From Clostridiales bacterium (GTDB lineage: Bacteria; Bacillota; Clostridia; Christensenellales; Aristaeellaceae): a stretch of 45,829 bases of DNA. The notes under the pieces were generated by a model. It ran no database searches and was not told the DNA's origin. It saw only the letters and a program-made list of their open reading frames with translations. The stretch is taken from NCBI GenBank assembly GCA_012729115.1, contig JAAYDR010000033.1, positions 1 through 45,829 on the forward strand. The letters run 5' to 3'. Of this stretch, positions 32,501-39,123 are shown in pieces (position 1 is the stretch's first letter; every line of letters begins with the position of its first letter). Made by a program: the position numbers and the translations under genes.

Positions 32501-34431
32501 TAGCTTCCCACGGTATGGGTGGCCACCTCCATGCGGGGTTGGAGGATGCTGACCCCCCGCATGGTCCCCTGGTGTTCCATCCGCTGCTGGAGAGGGTGCT
32601 GCATCGCGCCAATCATGCGAAGGGCGCTGCCTGGAGGCAGGATGGTATCGCTGTCCAGTGTGATCACATAGCGATAATGGCCCTGGAGCGCGGAGCGGGG
32701 GCAGGAGCAATAGGTGAAGGTGTCCTCAATGGGCCTGCCATCAATGATGCGCAGCAAGGTCTCCAAACCGCCCCGTTTGCGCTCCCGGCTCATAAAGACA
32801 CTGTCCCGGGCATTGAAGGTTCTGGCACGCTGCATGTACAGAAAGGTGTGGCCGCTGTCCTCGGCCAGCGCTTGTACCGCCGTGGCGGCTGTGGACACAA
32901 TGTCTTCGTCGGTGTTTAGGGTGCCGGTGAGGCTGTCCTGGTAGTCCCCAAGGAGGAGGAAGTGTAATCGCGGGTCGGGGTTGGCCTGATGCAGCACAGA
33001 CAGGTGCTTGATCATGGCCAGGGCATGTTCCTTATCGGTGAGCAGCGTGGGACATACCACCAGGGTTTGCTGATCCCCGCTCAACTGTTCTATCAGAAGA
33101 CGGGGAACCATTTTGGGCCTGATCCACCGCTGACACAGCCTGGCAGCAAGCTGCTGGAAGGGATACAGGGTCACAACCCCCAGCGGCAGGAGAAGAAAAG
33201 GGGACATGCCCCAGAGAAAAGGAAGGCCCATCGCTATGAGAAACACCAGCCAGCAGGCGGCCCGATACAGGCTGATGGCGTGGGCAATGGCGTAGAGATA
33301 GACTTTTGATAATGGAGACTGGGCATTGAGATGTTCAAAGAGAGCCGCTCGCCCTTTGTCCAGCAGGTAGTATCCCACATGGGACTCCAGGCTGTCTGTG
33401 CCGCTACTGGTGAGGGAAAGGATGGCGGAGCAGACGCTCAGTTCCTTCCGACCCGTCAGGCGGCTGATATGGACCACCCGGCTGCGGTAGTAGGAACGGC
33501 TTTCCGCATCCATCAGGGGGTAGATGCTGTCATGCATCAGTTCGTCATGAACCAGGCTCATGTTTTCGCAAAGCTTGTGCCAAGGCAGGTTGGCAACGAC
33601 CCTCAGCGATGTGATGGCATTGCCCACCCACAGTCTGTTCTCCGTTTGCCGGTCATGCTCCAGTTGCGCGACTTGCTCAGTCTGGTGGTTCAAAGAGGCG
33701 ATGTGCTTGTCCAGCCAAGCCACGGCTATGGGTTCCTCACTGGTGCGCAGAAGGGATAGGAGCCGCTCCAAAAAGGTGGTGCTGTGCTTGCAGGACTCAA
33801 AGCGGCGCATGGCGGCAGCCTCATGCTTCTGCTGCAGTTCCTTGGTGAAAAGCTCTGCCGCTCCCCATTCCTGTTGCTGTTGAGTGCACAGCAGGATCAT
33901 CTCGTGCAGAACGCTTAGCAGGGCGGCCTTCAGGGCCAAGGGAAGACAGTTGATCTCATCAACAGTCATGGGTTCCCGCTGCTGCCAGGCGGACACGGCT
34001 TTTTGTAGGGTTTCCACCTGCAGATCCGCGTTGCTGTGGCCGATCAATTCCTTGGCAAAACGGAAGATTCGGACCTCTCCTCCGCTATCCCTGGGAAGCA
34101 AGGGCGAACCTTTGAGCTCAATTTCCAAGGAGGCCGTCATCTCCTGCAGAAAGCGGCCATTGTCGCTAAGCCAGCCGGCAGCGGGCAACAGCTCCTCCTG
34201 GGGATAGCGGTTCAGGACGCTGACAGAGCGAAGCAGGGTCTGCTGCATCCGGGCAGGAATGTGAATACGGCCTTGACCCCGCTGGGTACCACGGGTGGCC
34301 AAGGCGCTGATGTGTGCAATGAGATCATCCTCCAGCAAAACATCCCGATAGGAGACGATGGGCTGCTTGCGCACACCCTTTGCCAGCAGGAACAGGATTG
34401 CGAGGCCAAAAACCGAGACGATCCATTGCAT
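26587..34431 (-). CDS. Cyclic beta-1,2-glucan synthase-like giant enzyme (NdvB/ChvB family)
   Basis: This 2614-residue membrane protein has the NdvB/ChvB module order: an N-terminal helix (residues 2-20), then a GT84 transferase with VITLDSDTILPPG near 592 and RLHRWTRGDWQLLPY near 737. Several transmembrane helices (about 760-960) precede a glucoamylase-like domain starting near 980. Two GH94-type sugar-binding regions follow, and a C-terminal GH94 phosphorylase domain has GGGDWNDGMNAVGG near 2303 holding the catalytic Asp. Such enzymes build beta-1,2-glucan from UDP-glucose and cyclise or trim it by phosphorolysis. In Gram-positives the product may be linear or linked to the wall. ATG 34431 has GGAGG 8 bases upstream. 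It is the third gene after two secreted proteins. Confidence 0.92.
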   Translation of the reverse strand: MQWIVSVFGLAILFLLAKGVRKQPIVSYRDVLLEDDLIAHISALATRGTQRGQGRIHIPARMQQTLLRSVSVLNRYPQEELLPAAGWLSDNGRFLQEMTASLEIELKGSPLLPRDSGGEVRIFRFAKELIGHSNADLQVETLQKAVSAWQQREPMTVDEINCLPLALKAALLSVLHEMILLCTQQQQEWGAAELFTKELQQKHEAAAMRRFESCKHSTTFLERLLSLLRTSEEPIAVAWLDKHIASLNHQTEQVAQLEHDRQTENRLWVGNAITSLRVVANLPWHKLCENMSLVHDELMHDSIYPLMDAESRSYYRSRVVHISRLTGRKELSVCSAILSLTSSGTDSLESHVGYYLLDKGRAALFEHLNAQSPLSKVYLYAIAHAISLYRAACWLVFLIAMGLPFLWGMSPFLLLPLGVVTLYPFQQLAARLCQRWIRPKMVPRLLIEQLSGDQQTLVVCPTLLTDKEHALAMIKHLSVLHQANPDPRLHFLLLGDYQDSLTGTLNTDEDIVSTAATAVQALAEDSGHTFLYMQRARTFNARDSVFMSRERKRGGLETLLRIIDGRPIEDTFTYCSCPRSALQGHYRYVITLDSDTILPPGSALRMIGAMQHPLQQRMEHQGTMRGVSILQPRMEVATHTVGSYLSLFLGGQGGSDPYNALSSDLMQDLYGRGSFVGKGIIDPRNFLQGTEGKLIPGAILSHDLLEGEVTGCSVSSDITLYDGQPATFKGFLMRLHRWTRGDWQLLPYVFPYLPTQGRAPKAGLDAIAKHKIWQNLLRSLINPARLLLILCAVALRMPLLLLWALLAAELVPLFPMSMATLGTMATRLLMLPCEAIMQLDAIVRTLWRLFVSRRHLLQWTTAAQLSKPTATPSMQFFYINMGAGLVLIGLSVLISPLFPLGIALGGLWTLFLIFLPAWEQPYRQPQYMTDFMREELKRLASSTWLFFDTVVTEEEHFLPPDNVQIEPNKGVSHRTSPTNIGLYLVSLVAAEKLGLIPPDDMAKRIALTLDVLESLPKWDSHFYNWYDTRSLTPLRPLFVSSIDSGNLAICLLCCAQGVRTLFPKLSPSNHELSARLDALAYAMPFDRLYDPDAELFFIGLHPEKPLDPLSHYDLLASESRLLSFVAVCTGAVPVKHWYRLGRGMTRTTRGQTLVSYSGTMFEYMMPLLFLPPVKGTLLYHACLQALREQQRHRLHGAFGISESGYYAFDPNLYYQYKAFGIPSLALDPTKSQDVIAPYASILSLPLDSRRVFRNLQTMKALGMEGPLGFFEAADFHKQRIGQNHDFRIVRSHMAHHQGMILAALCNALQDNYIARLFYDLPRSQAYALLLEEKSRQGKGIIRHPLKRASMEPAYDPLHSQRRAYPLSFPIDAHILHGNGTTLLIDAQGGGYISRDGIMITRFREQCRIPSGMRIYLRDSQSGMHWFATDPMLEGFTEFQTAQAVFVRSRFHVESTLRIFVNPLDGTVLHHLTLKNESSAERMMEVCSYLELALASQRDDAAHPAFQNLFVETTRIGRYGVMAVRRPRKAGQESLRLMHTMGTDSALNGCQVQTDRSLFIGRGSTIYAPRSLEISISAMGDVVGAVIEPCASLRAQFVLPAGGQVQFIFATLLAAPQDTPAALAERYALPESALKVYELAHTQGLVSARYLGLDATLHNTISRLCGSLCYTGQPHQSVGVHPGALPLRELWGLSVSGDLPILLAICEDAQDLSLIRQLLKAHAYYRMKGLWFDLIVLSDQAAGYAHPLRDMLSDLIQSSHSRELIGKDGGLHLLERQSLSTEIFTLLVSCARLVLRTSKGGILDQLKALLTSVKPQSLEDPKPSGAWKQFPPDAEELLFDNGYGGFSRDLGDYVIILPPGKNTPGPWSNVLASSTFGSLAAESGLVFTYAHNSHKTRLTRWPNDSVSSYGEENFFLKDKSNRLLWSVTRWPLGQNQHCQITHSPGFTTYESHGYGIAQKLVCFSDEELPLGIRVLHLKNDDVVERPLQLFYTCIFAMSNHPSEEQLTATYRDNGVIYAQNPVSQGVACMAMTDPAPTLSTTMSSGAFQGLVGIAPLALSSSDALPSDMGNVGVLSHTFLLRPGETQVFTFAIGFAPSRETVDAALGVLTAEGGSQRLHRVKLFWEQQLGGLQVDLPGTALSLMLNRWLPYQVRAARLFSRAGFYQAGGAYGFRDQLQDMLSLLYTDPQTVRGHLLLCAAHQFEEGDVQHWWHPPRHGVRTRISDDLLFLPFVTALYVQVTGDGGILQVPVPYLKGEPLKENQHESMGEPDVSELAEPLLQHCLKAIEHVGFGPHGLPLMGGGDWNDGMNAVGGENGESVWLGMFYCEVIRRMLPYVDKESAKTLSQRRHKVLQMIDQHAWDGSWYLRAWYDDGEVLGGCASSECRIDALPQCWAVLCGVSRERSALAMDHVWRMLYERDIGILKLFTPPFNGLEQPGYIAGYLPGIRENGGQYTHVVPWAVAAMHQLGNDAQAWELVLACLPINHALTRQQANRYRVEPYVMAADIYSHPQQRGRGGWTWYTGSASWLYYTVLEQLFGFQKIGNSLRLRPCLPEGWDSLTLTYRYGSATYHLHATKECPFPMADGQQLKEGRLLLVDDGRIHEATFPIRVTEPMG

Positions 34432-34545
34432 TGCGCAAACCTCCGCTATTGTGTGCGGGTAGTGTGCGCAAAGGCTTGGTTTTGCATGCATGCCGACAAA
34501 GGCGACAGAAGGCTGTGAAACGGTTGTGAAATGCGGAAAGTTCTC

Positions 34546-36069
34546 TTATTCCACAGACGCAAACATGATCAGCTCAAAACAGGGGTAACTGGCATTGCTT
34601 TCGTCTTCCTCGCTGGGCAGGGACATGCCAACGCAGGTGCCGTACATCCATACCTGAGTACCTACCGCTATGGAGGGTTCCTCGTTGCAAGTCACCAGAA
34701 TCACGCTTCTGTACTCCGAGCCCTGCCGAGTGAGGGCCATCTGGGCAATATATTCATCACCGGCCTTGGTGACATTCATGAGATAACATTTATAACCCAT
34801 GATCCGGCCTTCGTAACCTTCGATCTTTTTAATCAGTGTTTTATACCCTGGCTTGATGGCCTGGCTTTTCAAGTTCTTGATAATATCCTCCTGGGACCAT
34901 TTCCGGGTAAAGCTGTGAACGATGCGCCGGTCCGCCAGCCCGGACTTGGAAAAGACCAATACCAGGTCATAGGTTCCCTCGGTGGATGTATCCAGATCGA
35001 TCTTGAATTTTCCCGCTGTCGTCACCCTTTTGTTCATCACAGGCTCATTATTGACAAACACCTGGATGGAGGCCCCCGGTTCGGAGGTTCCCAGCAAGGT
35101 CAGTTCGGGGCCGGTCACTACCTCAGGCAAAGGTGTGGTGAGATTGACAGTGAGCAGCGTGTGCTGATAGGTCACGGGGAAGGCAAGTTCCTTCACGTCC
35201 TCGCCCATGTACTCCGCTGTAATGGTGATCATAAAGACCCCTTCTTTGGGCAGCTTGACGGGGAGTTTAAATTTTCCGGAGGAGCCCACCTCCGCTTCCA
35301 CCAAAGTGGGGGTAGGGGAACTGAGGCCCATGATCACAGCGGTCAGTTTCACGTCCTTGGCGGCAGTACCCTCGATGACGAATTCGGAACGGTTGGTCTC
35401 TTCGGGAGGCTCTTGAGTGATGTTGATCTTGGCGCTGGCGGCAGGGGGAAGGGGCAGTACCTCCGCAAAGTGGAAGCTGTTCCAAATTTTGTTCAGTGCC
35501 GAATTGTCTTTGTTGGTGATGGCGCGGCCATATACCTGCATGTCAAAGGTAATCTCATACCCGTTGCGGATGGTGCGGCGCATCAGGCCTCGGTGCAGGA
35601 TCTCTCCGCCTTCCCGCTTTATGTATCGAAGAATGAGGAAGCGGCCTTCTCCAGTGTTCTTCCAATTGGAGCTGGAAAAGTCATACCCCAGGTCAAGATA
35701 TTCATTTTTGGGGAAATGGGCCAGGCGGTAGCTTGCCCGGATGGTATCCTCCTGCTGGTTGATGTCAAAGACGTTTTGGGATTGCTCCGACTGCAGGGCG
35801 GTGAGTTCCATGCAGGCATCATAAGCCGGCGTCCAGCATTGCACAAGAACCCCTCGTTTGATGAAATCGTTGGACACGTCCTCAACGGAAAGCCCGCGGG
35901 ATTCCAGCCAATCCGCATTCCCCTGCAGGTTGCTGCCGGTGAGCACGATGTAACTGTCCGGTATCTCCACTGTAGCATACAGCGCGTCAAACAAATGGGT
36001 TTGCGCATAGGCTCCGGAGCACAGGAGTACCAGGCACAAAACCAATACGGCAAAGAGGAGCTTTCGCAT
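34546..36069 (-). CDS. Secreted multidomain protein with Ig-like repeats and a C-terminal OB-like domain (downstream member of pair)
   Basis: This 507-residue protein has a clear signal peptide (MRKLLFAVLVLCLVLLCSGAYA, cleaved after AYA) and no lipobox. An alpha/beta N-terminal domain of about 180 residues precedes two beta-sandwich Ig-like domains (about 195-290 and 295-385), each rich in G-x-F-K-x-x-x-x-L strands. The C-terminal 115 residues, starting YKTLIKKIEGYEGRIMGYK, resemble an OB-fold and parallel the end of the upstream secreted protein. No catalytic motif or sorting signal is recognised. It probably acts at the cell surface. ATG 36069 has AAAGGATGG upstream. The gap to the previous gene is 28 bases and to the glucan synthase 114 bases with no terminator, so one operon is likely. 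Confidence 0.68.
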   Translation of the reverse strand: MRKLLFAVLVLCLVLLCSGAYAQTHLFDALYATVEIPDSYIVLTGSNLQGNADWLESRGLSVEDVSNDFIKRGVLVQCWTPAYDACMELTALQSEQSQNVFDINQQEDTIRASYRLAHFPKNEYLDLGYDFSSSNWKNTGEGRFLILRYIKREGGEILHRGLMRRTIRNGYEITFDMQVYGRAITNKDNSALNKIWNSFHFAEVLPLPPAASAKINITQEPPEETNRSEFVIEGTAAKDVKLTAVIMGLSSPTPTLVEAEVGSSGKFKLPVKLPKEGVFMITITAEYMGEDVKELAFPVTYQHTLLTVNLTTPLPEVVTGPELTLLGTSEPGASIQVFVNNEPVMNKRVTTAGKFKIDLDTSTEGTYDLVLVFSKSGLADRRIVHSFTRKWSQEDIIKNLKSQAIKPGYKTLIKKIEGYEGRIMGYKCYLMNVTKAGDEYIAQMALTRQGSEYRSVILVTCNEEPSIAVGTQVWMYGTCVGMSLPSEEDESNASYPCFELIMFASVE

Positions 36070-36097
36070 GGCGGCACCATCCTTTGTGGTCGTGGTC

Positions 36098-37585
36098 TTA
36101 CGGGATCAGGGAGGTCAAGGTCAGGGAAGGGAATTCTCCGGAGAGCCATGGACTTTCAACGGATTGCATCTTACCGGTCAGGACTCCCAGCAGGTCTGCC
36201 TCCTGACCCAGATGAATGTCCAGCAAGTCCGGACAGAGGCAGGCGATGGTTTCTCCTTCGTCCATCGTGAGTAAAAACAGAGGTTGGCCTTCCAGGTTGG
36301 CCAAGGCCGCCACTGTTCCCCGGTAACGGACAGTACGGCCCTGATATGCGGAAGGCTTCTTCATCAACTGGGCAAAGGTTACGCTCTTGATGCGGTCACT
36401 CAGGGTATAAAGCTCAAGGGAGTCGCCTATCGTACGAAAGAAGCTAAGGGGCATATCGATCCTGTGATAACCGGGAGAGAGGCAGCGCAGAGTGAAGTTG
36501 TTTTCGCCCAGTTTACTCAGCGCCAGTCTGTAGTGGAAGCGCCCGTCCTGATCGACAGGAATCAAATCATTGCCGTTGCGGCGGATAAGTTGTACCTTGG
36601 AGCCGGGCAGGGTGACCCCCTCCAGGATGACGTGGTCCGCTGTTACGGTCCCGGTGGTCCGGGACAGCACAAGGGGGGAGAGCTGCCAGTCGATAACTAG
36701 GGAGCAGCTGGCGGTAGAAACCCCTCCATCCTGGGAAGCAATGACCGTAAGTTCGTTTGGCATATCCGGGTCAAGGGTTTTCATGGTGAAGGTGAACCTG
36801 CCGTTTTCATCTGCTTGAAAACGGGAGGAAGTGCGACCGTTGAGGGTATATTTCAAAGATGCCCTGGGGGCGGTGATGCCGGAAACCTCATGGAGGGTAG
36901 TGCCCAGCACCGCTGGGATGGGGGAGAGTTCCAAGGGAGGACCATCGGTTTGATAGGCCACCGGGGCCATTTGATCCGTCAGTGGAGCTGTCTTTGGCAG
37001 GGCCAGTGTATTCTCCTGAACAAGTTCCTGGGGAGGACCTTTTGCGGCACCCAGCTGAAGAAGTCGCTTGGCAACGGAGACCAGGATATCCTCATCTGCG
37101 GAAGTAGGGGCACGGCCAAACACATCGGTTTGAAGGGCGTATCCCTTGCCCAGATACTGGGTACAGAGGGACAGGGTGGTAAGGAGGGGGTTTTTTTCCA
37201 TATGGTCAGGCGTTGATCGAAAAAAAGTAAATCCGGGCAGGCTACTTTGCTGACCATGGGAATCATTCGCGTAGAAAGCATCGCCAGGCGCATCGAATAT
37301 GCGCAATGACACCTGAGTTCCCTGGCGGGTGAGGATGATGCAATAAAGCTGGTCATGCTCCATGGCGGCGCGGATGGCGGCCTCATCGGCACCCAGCAGG
37401 GCAAGGGCTTCGGGCGGGACGTCATCCCGGGTGACGCATACTTCCCCTTGGGCGGGATAATACCGGAGGCCCACCTCCTCCAGGGGAACAACCTGCGAAG
37501 CATGCGCCCGAGGAGATAAGCCCAGCAAGGCGGTTAAACTCAGGAGACAAAGTACTTTTATTTGATTGGAGCGGCAACGAACCAC
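36098..37585 (-). CDS. Secreted multidomain protein with Ig-like repeats and a C-terminal OB-like domain (upstream member of pair)
   Basis: This 495-residue protein has a signal peptide (hydrophobic KVLCLLSLTALLGLS, cleavage near AHA-S). The mature part has an N-terminal domain of about 185 residues, two Ig-like beta-sandwich domains (about 230-315 and 320-400) and a C-terminal OB-like region starting TFAQLMKKPSAYQGRTVRY. The Y-x-G-R-x-x-x-Y-x-G pattern there is shared with the next gene, indicating common descent with strong divergence. It contains no recognised active site. It starts with GTG (37583-37585), with GAGAGGGG 7 bases upstream. It is the first gene of the operon, preceded by a strong sigma-A promoter. 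A role in handling or sensing the surface glucan is only inferred from position. Confidence 0.68.
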   Translation of the reverse strand: MVRCRSNQIKVLCLLSLTALLGLSPRAHASQVVPLEEVGLRYYPAQGEVCVTRDDVPPEALALLGADEAAIRAAMEHDQLYCIILTRQGTQVSLRIFDAPGDAFYANDSHGQQSSLPGFTFFRSTPDHMEKNPLLTTLSLCTQYLGKGYALQTDVFGRAPTSADEDILVSVAKRLLQLGAAKGPPQELVQENTLALPKTAPLTDQMAPVAYQTDGPPLELSPIPAVLGTTLHEVSGITAPRASLKYTLNGRTSSRFQADENGRFTFTMKTLDPDMPNELTVIASQDGGVSTASCSLVIDWQLSPLVLSRTTGTVTADHVILEGVTLPGSKVQLIRRNGNDLIPVDQDGRFHYRLALSKLGENNFTLRCLSPGYHRIDMPLSFFRTIGDSLELYTLSDRIKSVTFAQLMKKPSAYQGRTVRYRGTVAALANLEGQPLFLLTMDEGETIACLCPDLLDIHLGQEADLLGVLTGKMQSVESPWLSGEFPSLTLTSLIP

Positions 37586-37642
37586 ATCTAGGCCCCTCTC
37601 CCATGGATTTCCATGAATCGCTGTTGGACAACGCTACCATTG

Positions 37643-37671
37643 ATTGTACCACAGGGGATATCCCGGTGCAA
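37643..37671 (-). promoter_or_regulatory. Sigma-A promoter of the secreted-protein/glucan-synthase operon
   Basis: On the minus strand TTGCAC (37671-37666), a 17-base spacer and TACAAT (37648-37643) lie about 60 bases before the GTG start. Confidence 0.7.
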
Positions 37672-37767
37672 GGAGATGGTGTAATATCTTCCCCTGTAAC
37701 TCGTCAATCCGGTTTTCAGCCCCCTTCCGCGGGCGAAGCGAGAATTCGCGGATGGGGTCTTTGTCAC

Positions 37768-37795
37768 TTGACGGTTTAACAAAATCGCCTATAAT
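37768..37795 (+). promoter_or_regulatory. Sigma-A promoter of the TSCPD/miaA unit
   Basis: TTGACG (37768-37773), a 16-base spacer and perfect TATAAT (37790-37795) lie 42 bases before the TSCPD gene. Confidence 0.78.
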
Positions 37796-37836
37796 TCATA
37801 AAGAACCTTTCATGACGCATGTTGGAGGCATACCGC

Positions 37837-38103
37837 ATGAGACATCACTACAGGACCAAGGGCACCTGCTCCAGCAATATCAGCTTTGATCTGAAGGAGA
37901 ATAAGATCTACAATGTCACCTTTGTGGATGGCTGCTCCGGTAATCTCCAGGCTTTGGGCAAGCTGGTGGAGGGCATGACCCTGGAGGAGTTGGAAGAGAG
38001 GCTGAGCGGTATCCATTGTGGGCCCAGGCCTACCTCCTGCGCAGATCAGCTGTGCAAGGCCGTACGCCGTGCCTATGAGGAGGAAAGGGGAGGCGGGGAA
38101 TAG
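37837..38103 (+). CDS. TSCPD-domain protein (TIGR03905 type)
   Basis: This 88-residue protein reads RTKGTCSSNISFDLKENKIYNVTFVDGC (in part), then GNLQALGKLVEGMT and IHCGPRPTSCADQLCKAV. The C-G-x-x-x-T-S-C-x-D-Q-L pattern is the TSCPD motif also found at the end of some vitamin-B12-dependent ribonucleotide reductases. Stand-alone forms are uncharacterised. Four conserved cysteines suggest metal or redox chemistry. ATG 37837 has GGAGG 9 bases upstream; the frame opens a little earlier (37819), inside the leader. miaA follows after 37 bases and is probably co-transcribed. Confidence 0.82.
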   Translation: MRHHYRTKGTCSSNISFDLKENKIYNVTFVDGCSGNLQALGKLVEGMTLEELEERLSGIHCGPRPTSCADQLCKAVRRAYEEERGGGE

Positions 38104-38140
38104 CCCCTGTGTCCCCTCAAACTAAAGGAGCGTGAACCCC

Positions 38141-39070
38141 ATGGAGACGTTGCCCAAAATCATTGTGGTGGCCGGCACCAATGCCTCCGGCAAAAGCGGC
38201 TTGGGGGTGGAATTGGCAAAACGCTATCATGGGGAAATTATCTCCGCCGACTCCAGGCAGGTGTTTCAGGGTTTGAACCTGGGAAGCGGCAAGATCACCT
38301 GGGAGGAGATGCAAGGGGTACCCCACCATCTGCTGGATGTTTGCCCGCCAGGGGCCTTTTTTTCCATGGCGGACTTTCAGCGCCTGGCTTATAAGGCCAT
38401 TGATGGGATCCTCTCCCGGGGTAGGCTGCCATTCCTTGTGGGCGGTACAGGACTGTACATCGCTTCCGTTGTGGAGGGCTATGAACTTTGCGGCAGCATG
38501 CCGGACATGGCATACCGGCGGGAGTTGGAGCAGCTTTCCACGGAGGCCCTGTATGCGCTGCTGATGGAAAGGCTGCCGGAGGCGGAAGTGGATCGCCACA
38601 ACCGCAACCGGGTGATGCGCCTTTTGGAGCGCATTCATGATGCGGATTTTCATCCTCAGGGGAAGGCACCCCGGTATGACTCCCTGCGGCTGGGCGTGAC
38701 CTGGGATAGACGGGAACTGGAGCAGCGGATTGCAGAGCGCTTGAAAAGACGGTTGGATGAAGGGATGCTTGACGAGGTTCAGGGTCTGCTGGACAGAGGC
38801 GTGAGCCGGGAGTTCCTGCTGAAGCTGGGGTTGGAGTATCGCTTTCTTACACAATTTCTCACCGGTGAGATCCAAAGCCGGGAGGAGATGGAGCGGTTGC
38901 TGTTTATCGCCATCCGTCAGTTCGCCAAGCGGCAGATGACCTGGTTTCGCCGGGACAAGGAAATGCACTGGCTGGATATGACGGCTGACCCCCTGGAGCA
39001 AGCCTGCCGCCATATCGATCGTTTCCTGGAGGCGAAAGCGGTGCAATCTGGCTGTTTCCACAAGGGATGA
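38141..39070 (+). CDS. miaA: tRNA dimethylallyltransferase
   Basis: This 309-residue enzyme adds an isopentenyl group to N6 of A37 in tRNAs reading UNN codons. The P-loop VVAGTNASGKSGLG (residues 8-21) and EIISADSRQVFQGLNLGSGK are present, as are GVPHHLLDVCPPG, LPFLVGGTGLYI and the later RHNRNRVMRLLERI region (reads DRHNRNRVM). FAKRQMTWFRRD marks the tRNA-contacting C-terminus. GTNASGKS and LNLGSGKIT differ from the usual GPTASGKT and MDIGTAKP, so this is a divergent branch. ATG 38141 is chosen because AAAGGAG is 10 bases upstream. GTG 38132 would lie only 1 base from it. Confidence 0.93.
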   Translation: METLPKIIVVAGTNASGKSGLGVELAKRYHGEIISADSRQVFQGLNLGSGKITWEEMQGVPHHLLDVCPPGAFFSMADFQRLAYKAIDGILSRGRLPFLVGGTGLYIASVVEGYELCGSMPDMAYRRELEQLSTEALYALLMERLPEAEVDRHNRNRVMRLLERIHDADFHPQGKAPRYDSLRLGVTWDRRELEQRIAERLKRRLDEGMLDEVQGLLDRGVSREFLLKLGLEYRFLTQFLTGEIQSREEMERLLFIAIRQFAKRQMTWFRRDKEMHWLDMTADPLEQACRHIDRFLEAKAVQSGCFHKG

Positions 39071-39083
39071 ACTGTGCTATAAT
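39055..39083 (+). promoter_or_regulatory. Extended -10 promoter of the capD-tadA-hprK-asnS operon
   Basis: TGC-TATAAT (39075-39083) is an extended -10 element with a consensus hexamer. TTTCCA (39055-39060) lies 17 bases upstream as a fair -35. It overlaps the miaA 3' end. Confidence 0.65.
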
Positions 39084-39123
39084 TATTTCGTATGCGTTAC
39101 ACATCAGATAGGGGGACTGCCCT

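Noticed and set aside
34531-36270. A 579-codon open frame antisense to the secreted-protein genes
   Set aside because: The minus strand has signal peptide, ribosome site and domain structure. The plus-strand translation shows none.
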